Below the pieces are notes generated by a model. It was given only the letters and a program-made list of their open reading frames with translations. It ran no database searches and was not told the origin of the DNA. Source: an uncultured Sphingomonadaceae bacterium (GTDB taxonomy: Bacteria > Pseudomonadota > Alphaproteobacteria > Sphingomonadales > Sphingomonadaceae). From it: a stretch of 64,000 nucleotides of DNA. The stretch covers positions 124,001 through 188,000 of the forward strand of contig CANMFX010000004.1 in assembly GCA_947497315.1 (NCBI GenBank), in the 5' to 3' direction. The position numbers were made by a program, and so were the translations under genes. Numbering within the stretch: the stretch's first letter is position 1; every line of letters starts with the position of its first letter. Positions 17,630 through 27,121 of this stretch are shown here, piece after piece.

Positions 17630-18679
17630 ATGAAGAAAAGTCTAATAACCCTGAGCATGGTATTCCTGCTGGCCGCATGTGGCGGCAGATCAGCAGGCGA
17701 GCCGGTACCTCCCGATTCGATCATTACAGGTGTCAACTATGTTGGTGCATCCGTTAGCGATATCGAGAAAGCAGCCGCACTATATGGCAGCTCGGTCGAT
17801 CTCCAGCCTGTCGATCAGTCTGAAATTTCAGAGAATCCGGTCATTGACAAGTTGGCAGGCCGAGCAGGGGTTTCGGCATCGACACAGATGATGCGCAGTG
17901 TGAATGCACAAATTCGCTTCATGCAATTTGCCAATCCATCTGCCGACGCCCGGGCGACCAAACCAATGAACGTGCAGGGTCCAGGCATTGCCCATGTCTG
18001 TTATCAGGTTGATGAGAAAACACAGGCATATCAGAAATTTCTGGCAGGTGGTGCCAAGCATATCGGCGCCAAGGACATGGTTCATCTCAATCCACAGAAC
18101 CCCGTATATTATGCCTATGCGCGCGATTTCGATGGGCTGATTTCGGAAATTGAACATGTTGATATGGAGAAGCTGGAACTCATCTCGCCTCCCAAACACC
18201 AGTATCGTATCCGGCATGTGTCGCTTGCTACACCTGACATCGACCGGTTGGTTGATTTCTATACTGAGTTTCTGGATCAGCCCGGCCCGCGCCGTGTTGG
18301 CAGGTTGATGTCTGTTTCAGGGGAAAAGGTAGACAAGGTATCCGGTCTGTCCGGCAGCGAGCTGGAAATGGCCTGGTTCCAAATCCGCAATCTCGAACTG
18401 GAGATGTTCCAGTATCACAGTCATCCCACCGAAGATTTGAAAGATCCACGACCGGTTGATGCGCTCGGCTACAATATGATTGTCTTTGATGTGTCCGATA
18501 TGGATGCGGCGCGCAAACGGCTGGTTGATGCCGGCGGTAAGATCGTGTCGGAACCTGCGCCGATGGATGGCGGGCAGATCATGTTTGGCCGCGATCCTGA
18601 CGGCAATCTTCTTGGACTGCAGGCGGTTGCCAAAACCAGTGTTTTTTCTTCGCAGAATTTCAAGAATAACGGAACTTAG
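17630..18679 (+). CDS. Lipoprotein with two glyoxalase/VOC domains
   Basis: The 349-residue protein has a lipoprotein signal (MKKSLITLSMVFLLAACGG, lipid-anchored Cys17). Two vicinal-oxygen-chelate modules follow: residues about 30-150 (GVNYVGASVSDIEKAAALYG ... PGIAHVCYQVDE) and about 182-310 (RIRHVSLATPDIDRLVDFY ... ELEMFQYH ... GYNMIVFDVSDMDAA ... FGRDPDGNLLGLQ). VOC enzymes such as glyoxalases, extradiol dioxygenases and epimerases are normally cytoplasmic, so an exported, membrane-tethered tandem VOC protein is unusual. It leads a rightward unit with an SDR and a PQQ dehydrogenase. It may bind or convert the cluster's substrate in the periplasm. The start has AGAGG at a good distance. Confidence 0.82.
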   Translation: MKKSLITLSMVFLLAACGGRSAGEPVPPDSIITGVNYVGASVSDIEKAAALYGSSVDLQPVDQSEISENPVIDKLAGRAGVSASTQMMRSVNAQIRFMQFANPSADARATKPMNVQGPGIAHVCYQVDEKTQAYQKFLAGGAKHIGAKDMVHLNPQNPVYYAYARDFDGLISEIEHVDMEKLELISPPKHQYRIRHVSLATPDIDRLVDFYTEFLDQPGPRRVGRLMSVSGEKVDKVSGLSGSELEMAWFQIRNLELEMFQYHSHPTEDLKDPRPVDALGYNMIVFDVSDMDAARKRLVDAGGKIVSEPAPMDGGQIMFGRDPDGNLLGLQAVAKTSVFSSQNFKNNGT

Positions 18680-18687
18680 GAGCAAAT

Positions 18688-19446
18688 ATGTTTGATTTAT
18701 CTGGCGACGTTGCTGTCGTCACTGGCGGTAATGGTGGTCTTGGTTTGGCCTTTGCCAAGGGTCTTGTAAAACAGGGTTCAAAGGTCGCTATTTGGGGCAG
18801 AAACGAAGAAAAAAACGCTGCTGCTGTGTCCGAATTACAGGGTATGGGCGGCGAGGTCGAAGCCTTTGCCTGCGATGTGACAGATCAAAGTCAGATCGAT
18901 GAAGCCTTTGCCCAGACACTGGCGCGATTTGAAAAGGTCGACAGCTGTTTTGCCAATGCGGGTGGCGGCGGGTATCGCGGCCTTTCCCATATGACGGACC
19001 GGCAGGTCTGGCTCGATACGATTGATCTGAACCTGATGAGTGTGGTGCAAACCTGGAAGCCTGTGACCGCGCATCTTATGGAACGCCAGGCACCGGGACG
19101 ATTAATCGTCACATCGTCGGTCGCTGGTCTGGTTGGCACGGGCGGTGCCGCGGGATATTCCACAACCAAAGCAGCCGTTCTGGGTCTGGTACGCGCATTG
19201 GCTGTTGAACTCGGACAGGCAGGCATCAGGGTCAACGCGATCCTGCCCGGCTATATCGAAACGGAAATGTCACTGGACACGCCGCAGTCTTTCAAAGACG
19301 GTGCAAAAAGACGCGCTGCGATTGGACGGATTGGCAAATTGGAAGACATGGAAGGCGTTGCGGCTTTTCTCGCTTCCAAGGAAAGTGACTTTATGACCGG
19401 TCAAAATATCGTCCTGGATGGAGGTCATTCCATCTTCCCGCTATAA
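18688..19446 (+). CDS. SDR family oxidoreductase
   Basis: The 252-residue classical short-chain dehydrogenase has the cofactor motif TGGNGGLG (residues about 12-19), the NAG strand (FANAGGGG), a catalytic Ser in VTSSVAGL, the YSTTK active-site pair (YxxxK) and the C-terminal LDGGHSIFPL. It likely interconverts an alcohol and a ketone with NAD(P)H. An AGGAG sits 6-7 bases before the ATG. It follows the lipoprotein gene after 8 bp. Confidence 0.9.
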   Translation: MFDLSGDVAVVTGGNGGLGLAFAKGLVKQGSKVAIWGRNEEKNAAAVSELQGMGGEVEAFACDVTDQSQIDEAFAQTLARFEKVDSCFANAGGGGYRGLSHMTDRQVWLDTIDLNLMSVVQTWKPVTAHLMERQAPGRLIVTSSVAGLVGTGGAAGYSTTKAAVLGLVRALAVELGQAGIRVNAILPGYIETEMSLDTPQSFKDGAKRRAAIGRIGKLEDMEGVAAFLASKESDFMTGQNIVLDGGHSIFPL

Positions 19447-19490
19447 GCGCTGAATATCTTTCGAACAGCAGAACCAACAGGAATACTCAA

Positions 19491-21959
19491 ATGAACTTCT
19501 CTAAAATCATGCATTGGGTTTTTATCGTTCTGCTTTGGTTGATTGGTCTGACCCTTAGTTTATTGGGCGGATTTCTTGTCTATCTGGGCGGCAGCTTCTA
19601 TTACATACTGGCTGGCATCGCTACGATTGCGGTCGCGATATTGGCGCAAAAACGGAGCAACAAAGCACCGAAAATATATGCGGCCATATTGCTCGTCACG
19701 CTCATCTGGTCACTCTTTGAGGCAGAGCTGCACTTCCTGGCACTCTTGCCACGACTGGCTGCCTGGCTTGTCGTTGGACTGTGGTTCCTGACGCCTTGGT
19801 ACCGTCATTCGCTCGAAGCTGGTGCCGAGGATGACGGGCCGGCACCTTCAAACCGCTGGTGGGTTGGCGGTCCAAGCCTGGCGGCAGTTGCGGCTTTGCT
19901 GCTTGCTTCGATGCAAGGCTATATCCAAAATGGTACCGGGACGGTTCGGGAAGCGAACGCCAATGATGCCGTTTCCGACTGGCGTCACTATGGTAATGAT
20001 GCCGGCGGTACCCGTTTTGCCCAACTGACCGATATTAATGCTGAAACGGTTAGCGGTCTGAAAGAAGTATGGCGTTACCGCACCGGAGTAGAAGAGGATT
20101 TCAAAGCCACACCGCTTAATGTCAACGGCATGCTATATATCTGCGCGGCGCTGAATGTTGTTATCGCTATAGACGACAGCACCGGTAAAGAAATTTGGCG
20201 TTATGAGCCCGGACTTGAGCCACCAGCGACCCATCAATATGCCAAAACCTGTCGCGGCCTCGGTTATTATGAAGCGAGCGAGGAATATGAAGGCCAGTGC
20301 CCGAAACGGATCGTGACAGCGACTGTCAATGCCAGCCTGATTGCCATAGATGCCATGACCGGAGAGGTTTGCAGCGATTTTGGAGATAACGGCATTGTCG
20401 ACTTGCGACAGGGCATGGGCGACCATCCGGTTGGCGACTATTATCATACATCGCCGCCACTGGTCGCTGGCAATAATCTGGTGGTTGGCGGCCTGGTAAA
20501 TGATTCCCAGAATCTTGGCCTGCCGTCCGGTGTGGTCAGAGCTTTTGACGCGACGACCGGTGATTTTTCCTGGGCATGGGATATGGGCAATGCCGGCCAG
20601 AACGGCAAACCAGCGGAAGGCGAGACCTACACATTGGGCACCCCCAACGTCTGGTCGATCATGAGTTATGACCCGGAGTTGAACCTGATCTATGCCCCCA
20701 CCGGCAATGCTGCGCCCGATTATTTTGGCGGGGCGCGCCGCGAATTTGACGATGAATGGTCATCCGCTGTGGTGGCCATTGATGCCGCGACCGGTGAGCC
20801 GCGCTGGAAATATCAAACCGTCCATCATGATGTCTGGGACTATGATGTACCCGCACAGCCGGTGCTGGTGGATGTGACAAAGGATGGCAAGAAAGTGCCA
20901 TCTGTCGCCGTACCAACCAAAATGGGTGATATCTTCTTACTCGATCGGCGCAATGGCGAGCCTGTGCATCCCATTCCTGAAAAACCGGCACCGCAGGGCG
21001 CGGTTGATGGAGAATATCTCTCCGCCACCCAGCCTGCTTCCCCGCTCCCCAATTTTCATCCCTATCGGTATGAGAAAGACATGTGGGGTCTGACGCCGAT
21101 TGATCAGTTGGTGTGCCGGATTGAATATCGAACCATGCGCTATGAGGGCATGTACACGCCGCCAACCGTTCCAACCGGCATCACGAACACGGGAACCATG
21201 CTCTACCCTGGCAACTTCGGTGGATTTAACTGGGGCAGTGTCTCGGTCGATGCCGACAACGGTCTGTTGATTGCTGCTCCAATGATGTTGGCGCATCGAT
21301 TGATTATGGTGACTCCGGAACAGGTTGCGGAAGCCGGACCGCTTGGAGGTCTGTTGTTGGGCAAAAACCATCCGGCCGTTCGCATGGATCCGGATGGACC
21401 CATGCCCAAAATGGGGGAACCCGGTGCAGACAATCCATTTGACCATCGGCGGATCAAATTTTTTGGCTTGCCTATGCCGTTCATGTCGCGGCTTGGCACG
21501 CAGGTACCCTGTTTCGAACCGCCATGGTCGCGGATTGCTGTTATGGATCTGAATACCAAAGAATTGCTGTGGAGCCGGCCAGCTGGCGATATGAGCGATT
21601 CAGGTCCGTTTAACTTGCGGTCCGGTATATCTTATGATGTCGGCACAGCTATCCGTGCAGGCACGTTGACGACGCGCGGCGGCCTTACCTTCCTGAGTTC
21701 AACCATGGACAGCAAGGTCCGCGCTTTTGATGTCCGTACCGGAGAAGAAAAATGGAAAGCGGATTTGCCTGGCAACGGACAATCTACACCGATGTCCTAC
21801 CGGTCAAAAAAAGACGGTAAGCAATATCTTATCGTGACGGTCCCGAACCCGACCTGGCGCTATCCGCGGGACCCAGTCACAAACCAATATCTGGACTCAC
21901 AAGATGTTCGAGACGGCAACGGTGGCTACGTGATTGCTTATGCATTGAACAATGACTGA
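19491..21959 (+). CDS. Membrane-bound PQQ-dependent dehydrogenase (glucose/quinate/shikimate family)
   Basis: The 822-residue protein has about five N-terminal membrane helices (residues 8-150) and a periplasmic eight-bladed PQQ propeller. Family signatures include DWRHYGNDAGGTRFAQL at the start of the propeller, IYAPTGNAAPDYFGG, HHDVWDYDVPAQPVLVDV, GGFNWGSVSVD and a final YLIVTVPNPTWRYP. These enzymes oxidise sugars or polyols on the periplasmic face and pass electrons to ubiquinone. PQQ synthesis genes are not in this window. It is the last gene of the unit that also has the tandem VOC lipoprotein and SDR. Quinate-like or sugar-like substrates are possible. Confidence 0.9.
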   Translation: MNFSKIMHWVFIVLLWLIGLTLSLLGGFLVYLGGSFYYILAGIATIAVAILAQKRSNKAPKIYAAILLVTLIWSLFEAELHFLALLPRLAAWLVVGLWFLTPWYRHSLEAGAEDDGPAPSNRWWVGGPSLAAVAALLLASMQGYIQNGTGTVREANANDAVSDWRHYGNDAGGTRFAQLTDINAETVSGLKEVWRYRTGVEEDFKATPLNVNGMLYICAALNVVIAIDDSTGKEIWRYEPGLEPPATHQYAKTCRGLGYYEASEEYEGQCPKRIVTATVNASLIAIDAMTGEVCSDFGDNGIVDLRQGMGDHPVGDYYHTSPPLVAGNNLVVGGLVNDSQNLGLPSGVVRAFDATTGDFSWAWDMGNAGQNGKPAEGETYTLGTPNVWSIMSYDPELNLIYAPTGNAAPDYFGGARREFDDEWSSAVVAIDAATGEPRWKYQTVHHDVWDYDVPAQPVLVDVTKDGKKVPSVAVPTKMGDIFLLDRRNGEPVHPIPEKPAPQGAVDGEYLSATQPASPLPNFHPYRYEKDMWGLTPIDQLVCRIEYRTMRYEGMYTPPTVPTGITNTGTMLYPGNFGGFNWGSVSVDADNGLLIAAPMMLAHRLIMVTPEQVAEAGPLGGLLLGKNHPAVRMDPDGPMPKMGEPGADNPFDHRRIKFFGLPMPFMSRLGTQVPCFEPPWSRIAVMDLNTKELLWSRPAGDMSDSGPFNLRSGISYDVGTAIRAGTLTTRGGLTFLSSTMDSKVRAFDVRTGEEKWKADLPGNGQSTPMSYRSKKDGKQYLIVTVPNPTWRYPRDPVTNQYLDSQDVRDGNGGYVIAYALNND

Positions 21960-21988
21960 ATCACGGTCCGGTTTTAGCAAACCCTATT

Positions 21989-22015
21989 GTCCGTCTTTGG
22001 ACTCAAAAGTGGGCA
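21989..22015. repeat. Decayed dispersed hairpin, copy 4
   Basis: GTCCGTCTTTGG and CAAAAGTGGGCA are recognisable but diverged arms of the hairpin family best preserved at 7045-7068. It lies 30 bp after the PQQ dehydrogenase stop. Confidence 0.35.
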
Positions 22016-22218
22016 CTACAAATTGTGAAAATAGTTGACGGGACATTGTTATTTACAACGTTCATTTACCTCTCAGACAATCAATTTCACTTTCTTTATC
22101 AAGCATACGACCGCCTCATGCGATGATTTTGATCCTTCATCGAGATCTGTAAATCAGCAGAAGAAACTCTATCGGGTGCGGACATTATCCCATGTCACAA
22201 GATTAAGGATGAACTACC

Positions 22219-23970
22219 CTACTGCCAGGCGGCGATTAATTTGTCATATTCGATTGTCACCGGCTTGGGCTTCTCATTCGCTATCTTGGCTTTGGGTGAT
22301 CCGGGTTGGTTCAACCAATAGGCATTGTCTCGTTCGTCATTCAGTCTGGGGCCAAGATCGCCTTGTAATCCAGATCGCTCGAGCCGGCTGAGAACACGTT
22401 CTTGCTGTTCGCATAGGGCATTGAGGGCTGCTTGCGGAGTTTTGGTGCCTGAGGAGGCATCGCCAATATTTTGCCACCAAAGCTGCGCCAAGCGAGGATA
22501 ATCGGGAACATTGGTTCCGGTCGGTGACCACTGTATGCGAGCCGGTGAGCGATAAAATTCCACCAGTCCGCCCAGTTTTGGCGCGCGCTCCGTGAAGGAT
22601 TCATGTTGGATGGTCGATTCCCGGATAAATGTCAGTCCGACATGGGCTTTTTTGACGTCCACGGTTTTCGAGGTCACGAACTGTGCGTACAGCCATGCCG
22701 CTTTGGCCCGTTTCGTGGGTGTAGATTTCATGAGCGTCCAGGCGCCGGCATCCTGATACCCCACTTTCATACCTTCTTCCCAATAAGCACCATGGGGACT
22801 GGGAGCCATTCGCCATCTTGGTGTTCCGTCTTCATAGAGAACAGCAGATGCTTCTTCGCCGACCATATTCGCGGTGAACGTCGTGTACCAAAACATTTGT
22901 TGCGCAATGGCGCCTTGTGACGGCACCGGCCCAGCTTCCGAAAATGTCATGCCAGCTGCCGATGGTGGTGCGTAATCGGAAAGCCATTTGGAATATTTCG
23001 CCACAGCATAGACCGCAGCGGGTGAATTGGTGGCCCCGCCCCGCGCAACACAAGACCCGACCGGTTGTGACTTGTCGTTTACTCTTATGCCCCATTCATC
23101 AACCGGCAGCCCATTGGGTTCGCCCACCGATCCCATGCCGGCCATCGACATCCAGGCATCGGTGAAGCGCCATCCCAAGGAGGGGTCTTTCTTGCCATAG
23201 TCCATGTTGCCATAGACTTTTTTGCCATCAATCTCTCGGCCGGTAAAGAATGCAGCAATATCTTCATAGGCAGACCAGTTGACGGGGACCCCTAAGTCAT
23301 ACCCATATTGTTCTTTAAATTCGGCTTTGATCTTCGGATCGGTGAACCAATCATACCGGAACCAATATAGATTCGCGAATTGCTGGTCCGGCAGTTGGTA
23401 AAGTTTTTTGTCCGGGCCGGTTGTGAAGTCGGTTCCTATGAAATCAGGAAGATCGAGGTTCGGGTTGGTGACATCGCTACCCTCGCCAGCCATCCAATCA
23501 GTGAGATTCCGAACCTGTTGATAGCGCCAATGCGTTCCAATCAGGTCTGAGTCATTGACATAGGCATCATAGATATTCTCGTTCGACTGCATCTGCGTTT
23601 GCAGTTTCTCAACCACGTCACCTTCACCGATAAGGTCATGCGTGACCCTGATTCCCGTAATAGCGGTAAAGGCGGGCGCCAGAACTTTGGATTCATATTC
23701 ATGCGTGGCAATTGTTTCCGACACCACCGAAATTTCCATGCCCCTGTATGGTTTTGCTGCCTCCGTGAACCAGGCCAATTCGGCTTCTTGTTCTTCCCTG
23801 CTGAGACTGGAGAGTTCACCAATTTCTTCATCCAGAAATTTGCTCGCTGCGCCTGCCGGATCGGATATGTCGATGTCATTCCGCGCATCGTTGTCTGTCT
23901 CTGTGGAATCTGAACAGGATAGCGCGGCCAGGCTCATGCAAAGGATTGCTGCTGTTCGAAAACTTCTCAT
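22219..23970 (-). CDS. glpV: Glycerol-type ABC transporter substrate-binding lipoprotein (GlpV-like)
   Basis: The 583-residue extracytoplasmic binding protein begins with a lipoprotein signal (MRSFRTAAILCMSLAALSCS, Cys19). The SBP_bac_1 type fold includes ISVVSETIATHEYESKVLAPAF, GIRVTHDLIGEGDVVEKLQ and a C-terminal ARIQWSPTGTNVPDYPRLAQLWW. The length is typical of the large binding proteins of the glycerol ABC system described in Rhizobium leguminosarum (glpSTPQUV). The open frame extends upstream, but the signal peptide dictates the ATG at 23970. It is the last gene of a leftward operon that carries every other component in the same order. Confidence 0.85.
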   Translation of the reverse strand: MRSFRTAAILCMSLAALSCSDSTETDNDARNDIDISDPAGAASKFLDEEIGELSSLSREEQEAELAWFTEAAKPYRGMEISVVSETIATHEYESKVLAPAFTAITGIRVTHDLIGEGDVVEKLQTQMQSNENIYDAYVNDSDLIGTHWRYQQVRNLTDWMAGEGSDVTNPNLDLPDFIGTDFTTGPDKKLYQLPDQQFANLYWFRYDWFTDPKIKAEFKEQYGYDLGVPVNWSAYEDIAAFFTGREIDGKKVYGNMDYGKKDPSLGWRFTDAWMSMAGMGSVGEPNGLPVDEWGIRVNDKSQPVGSCVARGGATNSPAAVYAVAKYSKWLSDYAPPSAAGMTFSEAGPVPSQGAIAQQMFWYTTFTANMVGEEASAVLYEDGTPRWRMAPSPHGAYWEEGMKVGYQDAGAWTLMKSTPTKRAKAAWLYAQFVTSKTVDVKKAHVGLTFIRESTIQHESFTERAPKLGGLVEFYRSPARIQWSPTGTNVPDYPRLAQLWWQNIGDASSGTKTPQAALNALCEQQERVLSRLERSGLQGDLGPRLNDERDNAYWLNQPGSPKAKIANEKPKPVTIEYDKLIAAWQ

Positions 23971-23993
23971 TTCATTGATCCGATCTTTTGATT

Positions 23994-24266
23994 TTATACC
24001 CAGCGAAATACGAATATTGCAAATAGAGCACAAACGATTAGCGCACCATATTGCGGCGCGTCCAGCAAGCCAATCCACGCAAGATTGATAAAGGCAGAGC
24101 CCAGGAGGGAGATGAATAGCCTGTCACCGCGCATTGTTTCTATTCCGAGCACGCCGACTCTGGGGGTACTGGGATATTTTACGTGCAATAATCCCATGCC
24201 AATCAGCATAGCGCCGATAGACAGAAAGAATATGGCAGTTGGTAGCGTCCAGGCCATCCATTCCAT
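23994..24266 (-). CDS. glpU: DUF2160 small membrane protein (GlpU-like)
   Basis: The 90-residue protein has three predicted membrane helices (about 5-27, 50-68, 70-88) and matches the DUF2160 pattern MEWMAWTLPTAIFF ... GVLGIETMRGDRLF ... AWIGL. This family is found almost only between the permease and binding-protein genes of glycerol ABC operons, where its role is unknown. A GGAGGG lies about 8 bp before the ATG. Confidence 0.85.
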   Translation of the reverse strand: MEWMAWTLPTAIFFLSIGAMLIGMGLLHVKYPSTPRVGVLGIETMRGDRLFISLLGSAFINLAWIGLLDAPQYGALIVCALFAIFVFRWV

Positions 24267-24295
24267 TTAAGATATCCCTCCCATGTTGAGCTTAT

Positions 24296-25147
24296 CTAAA
24301 CCCGGCCAAGGGCGAAACCCTTGGCGATGTGATTGCGGACAAAATAAATTACGATCGCACCGGGGATAATGGTCAGAACACCTGCAGCGGCAAGCACGCC
24401 CCAATCCAGACCGGATGCAGAAACAGTCCGGGTCATGATCGCAGTGATAGGCTTGGCGTCTACGCTGGTGAGCGTACGGCTCAACAAAAGTTCGACCCAG
24501 CTGAACATGAAGCAGAAGAAGGCGGTGACACCAATTCCTGGCGCGATCATGGGTATAAAGATTTTCGTGAAGAATCTCGTAAATCCGTAACCATCGATGA
24601 AGGCAGTTTCATCGATTTCTCTTGGAACGCCTCGCATAAAGCCTTCCAATATCCAAACGGCGAGCGGAACGTTGAACAGGCAATGGGCCAAGGCAACGGC
24701 AATATGGGTGTCGAACAAAGACACGCTGGAATAGAGTTGAAAGAAGGGCAGAGCAAAGACGGCCGGCGGTGCCATGCGATTTGTCAGGAGCCAGAAAAAC
24801 AGATGATTGTCGCCGAAAAATCGATAGCGGCTAAAGGCATAAGCCGCCGGTAACGCGACCAGAAGAGAAATTACCGTATTGAGCGACACATAAATGAAGC
24901 TGTTCACATAGCCCATGTACCAAGACGGATCGGTGAGGATGGTGCTGTAATTTTTCAGTGTGAGATTGTCGGGAAAAAGCGTGAACGTGCTCAATATTTC
25001 GGAGTTTGATTTAAAACTCATGATGATCAACCAATAGATCGGAACGAGCAGGAAAACCAAATATAGGGTCATCACGAGAGCCCCTATTCGCGCTCTTGGC
25101 ATCAATGTTGAGCCACTTTTTTTGGTTGGATGCCCGTTCTCGCTCAT
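24296..25147 (-). CDS. glpQ: Glycerol-type ABC transporter permease (GlpQ-like)
   Basis: The 283-residue inner membrane permease has six predicted helices and the MalG-type EAA loop EIDETAFIDGYGFTRFFTKIFIPMIAPG, which couples to the ATPases. A charged N-terminal tail precedes the first helix. Its start overlaps the stop of glpP in ATGA. It pairs with GlpP to form the channel. Confidence 0.9.
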   Translation of the reverse strand: MSENGHPTKKSGSTLMPRARIGALVMTLYLVFLLVPIYWLIIMSFKSNSEILSTFTLFPDNLTLKNYSTILTDPSWYMGYVNSFIYVSLNTVISLLVALPAAYAFSRYRFFGDNHLFFWLLTNRMAPPAVFALPFFQLYSSVSLFDTHIAVALAHCLFNVPLAVWILEGFMRGVPREIDETAFIDGYGFTRFFTKIFIPMIAPGIGVTAFFCFMFSWVELLLSRTLTSVDAKPITAIMTRTVSASGLDWGVLAAAGVLTIIPGAIVIYFVRNHIAKGFALGRV

Positions 25148-26019
25148 TGCTTCGCCTCATCTTTATCGATGGTTATCATGACGGTGTAGAATACATAAGA
25201 AATCAGCAGGATGACCAGAAAATACATGAGCGAGAAGGCGGCTGCGGGACCCAGATCAAATTGTCCAAGTGCCATTTTCACCAAATCTATCGACAAGAAT
25301 GTTGTAGCATTTCCAGGTCCACCGCCGGTGAGAACAAATGGCTCCGTATAAATCATGAAGCTGTCCATGAACCGCAGCAAGATCGCGATCATCAAAACGC
25401 CCCGCATTTTCGGCAGTTCAATATATCGAAAGACGTTCCACCGGCTCGCCTGATCGATCATAGCGGCTTGATAGTAAGCCTTTGGGATAGAGCTAAGTCC
25501 CGCATAGGCCAGAAGTGCAACCAATGATGTCCAGTGCCAGACGTCCATAATTATCACAGTGACCCAAGCGTCAAAAGCGTTCTGGGAATAATTGTAGGAG
25601 ATACCCAAGTCAGACAAGGTGCGGCCGAGCAGCCCGATATCTGCGCGCCCGAATACCTGCCAGATCGTTCCGACAACATTGTAAGGGATTAGCAATGGCA
25701 AAGACATGAGAACCAGGCAGACAGAGGCAGACAATCCCTTTTTCGGCATGCTCAGCGCCACCAGGATGCCCAGAGGGATTTCGATCATGAGAATGATGAA
25801 AGAGAAGAGTAGCTGCCGGCCCAACGCATCCCACAAGCGTTCCGATCTCAGCAATTCCTGATACCATTCTAGTCCGACCCAGAAAAATATATTCTCTCCA
25901 AAACTGTCCTGGAACGAATAATTGACCACCGTCATCATCGGGATGATTGATGAAAATGCGACAAGGACCAATACCGGCAGCACCAGAAGCCAAGCACGCT
26001 GATTAACGGTCTTTTCCAT
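25144..26019 (-). CDS. glpP: Glycerol-type ABC transporter permease (GlpP-like)
   Basis: The 291-residue permease of the MalF/UgpA type has six helices. The EAA loop is IPKAYYQAAMIDQASRWNVF followed by YIELPKMRGV. The start codon overlaps the stop of glpT (TAATG), so translation is coupled. FVLTGGGPGNATTFLSIDLVKMALGQFDLGPAAAFS is the usual family segment before the last helices. Confidence 0.9.
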   Translation of the reverse strand: MEKTVNQRAWLLVLPVLVLVAFSSIIPMMTVVNYSFQDSFGENIFFWVGLEWYQELLRSERLWDALGRQLLFSFIILMIEIPLGILVALSMPKKGLSASVCLVLMSLPLLIPYNVVGTIWQVFGRADIGLLGRTLSDLGISYNYSQNAFDAWVTVIIMDVWHWTSLVALLAYAGLSSIPKAYYQAAMIDQASRWNVFRYIELPKMRGVLMIAILLRFMDSFMIYTEPFVLTGGGPGNATTFLSIDLVKMALGQFDLGPAAAFSLMYFLVILLISYVFYTVMITIDKDEAKQ

Positions 26020-27119
26020 TAAACCGTGCCCCCGTTACCGTGATCAATCGCTTTACCATTCAAGCGCCAATCATCGCAAAATATGCCCATGTTGGCCGGA
26101 TCAAACGTTATCTTGACCATGTCCGATTCAATTTCAAAACCCTCGTCAGCAGAGATGTTGATTTCTGTATCAAACAATGTTGCATTGATGAACTTATGTC
26201 TACCGACATCCTGAATACGGTTGATTTGAACCGGCAATCCGTCGCTTTTGCTCAGCCGAACGAATTCAGGCCGTATACCCAAAAGAATGTCACCCTGCGG
26301 GTTGCCATAATCATGATGGAGATGGATCGTATTGCCATTTATATGCGCTTTGTTTCCTGTGACAGAGACAGGAATGAAGTTCATTCCAGGAGAACCAATA
26401 AAATAACCCACAAAGACATGCGCCGGTGTTTCGAAAAGCTCTTTCGGGGTACCGATTTGCACTACTCGGCCCTCATGCATCACCACGACTTTTTCTGCGA
26501 AGGTCAGGGCTTCCGTTTGATCATGGGTCACATAAATCATTGTATGCCCAAATTCCCGGTGCAACGACTTGAGTTGAGTCCGCAATTCCCATTTCAAATG
26601 GGGATCGATGACCGTCAAAGGTTCATCAAAAAGGATCGCGTTAACGTCGTCCCGAACCATACCGCGTCCTAGCGAGATTTTCTGTTTCAGGTCGGAGGTC
26701 AGGCCTCGTGCTTTTTTATGGAGATCCGCTTCCAGGCCGATCATCTGCGCAATGCGTTGTACACGCTCAGAGACATAGCCAGCCTCCATGCCCCGATTGC
26801 GCAGTGGGAATGCCAAATTTTTCCCAACAGTCATTGTGTCATAGACAACCGGAAACTGGAAAACCTGAGCAATATTGCGTTCGGCTGTCGATGATGCCGT
26901 AACATCTTTGTCGCCAAACAAAATGCGCCCGCTGGTTGGTGTCAGCAAGCCGGAAATTACATTGAGTAATGTTGTCTTGCCGCACCCGCTGGGCCCTAAT
27001 AGCGCATAGGCTCGCCCGTCCTCCCAGATATGATTTACTTCCTTGAGAGCAAAATCATTATTCCCACCCGGATTGGGGAGATAGCTATGCGCCAGATTTT
27101 CGAGAGCTATGGAGGCCAA
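26019..27119 (-). CDS. glpT: Glycerol-type ABC transporter ATPase with degenerate signature (GlpT-like)
   Basis: The 366-residue ATPase has an intact Walker A (GPSGCGKTT, 42-50), Walker B (AILFDEP) and switch His199 (YVTHDQTEAL), but the ABC signature reads LTSDL (140-144) instead of LSGGQ. A C-terminal TOBE-like regulatory domain (about 235-360) follows. The start is a TTG with GGGAG 7 bp upstream. Its partner GlpS has the opposite defect, so only one composite ATP site should be complete. The pair drives the glycerol-type importer. Confidence 0.88.
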   Translation of the reverse strand: MASIALENLAHSYLPNPGGNNDFALKEVNHIWEDGRAYALLGPSGCGKTTLLNVISGLLTPTSGRILFGDKDVTASSTAERNIAQVFQFPVVYDTMTVGKNLAFPLRNRGMEAGYVSERVQRIAQMIGLEADLHKKARGLTSDLKQKISLGRGMVRDDVNAILFDEPLTVIDPHLKWELRTQLKSLHREFGHTMIYVTHDQTEALTFAEKVVVMHEGRVVQIGTPKELFETPAHVFVGYFIGSPGMNFIPVSVTGNKAHINGNTIHLHHDYGNPQGDILLGIRPEFVRLSKSDGLPVQINRIQDVGRHKFINATLFDTEINISADEGFEIESDMVKITFDPANMGIFCDDWRLNGKAIDHGNGGTV

Positions 27120-27121
27120 AC

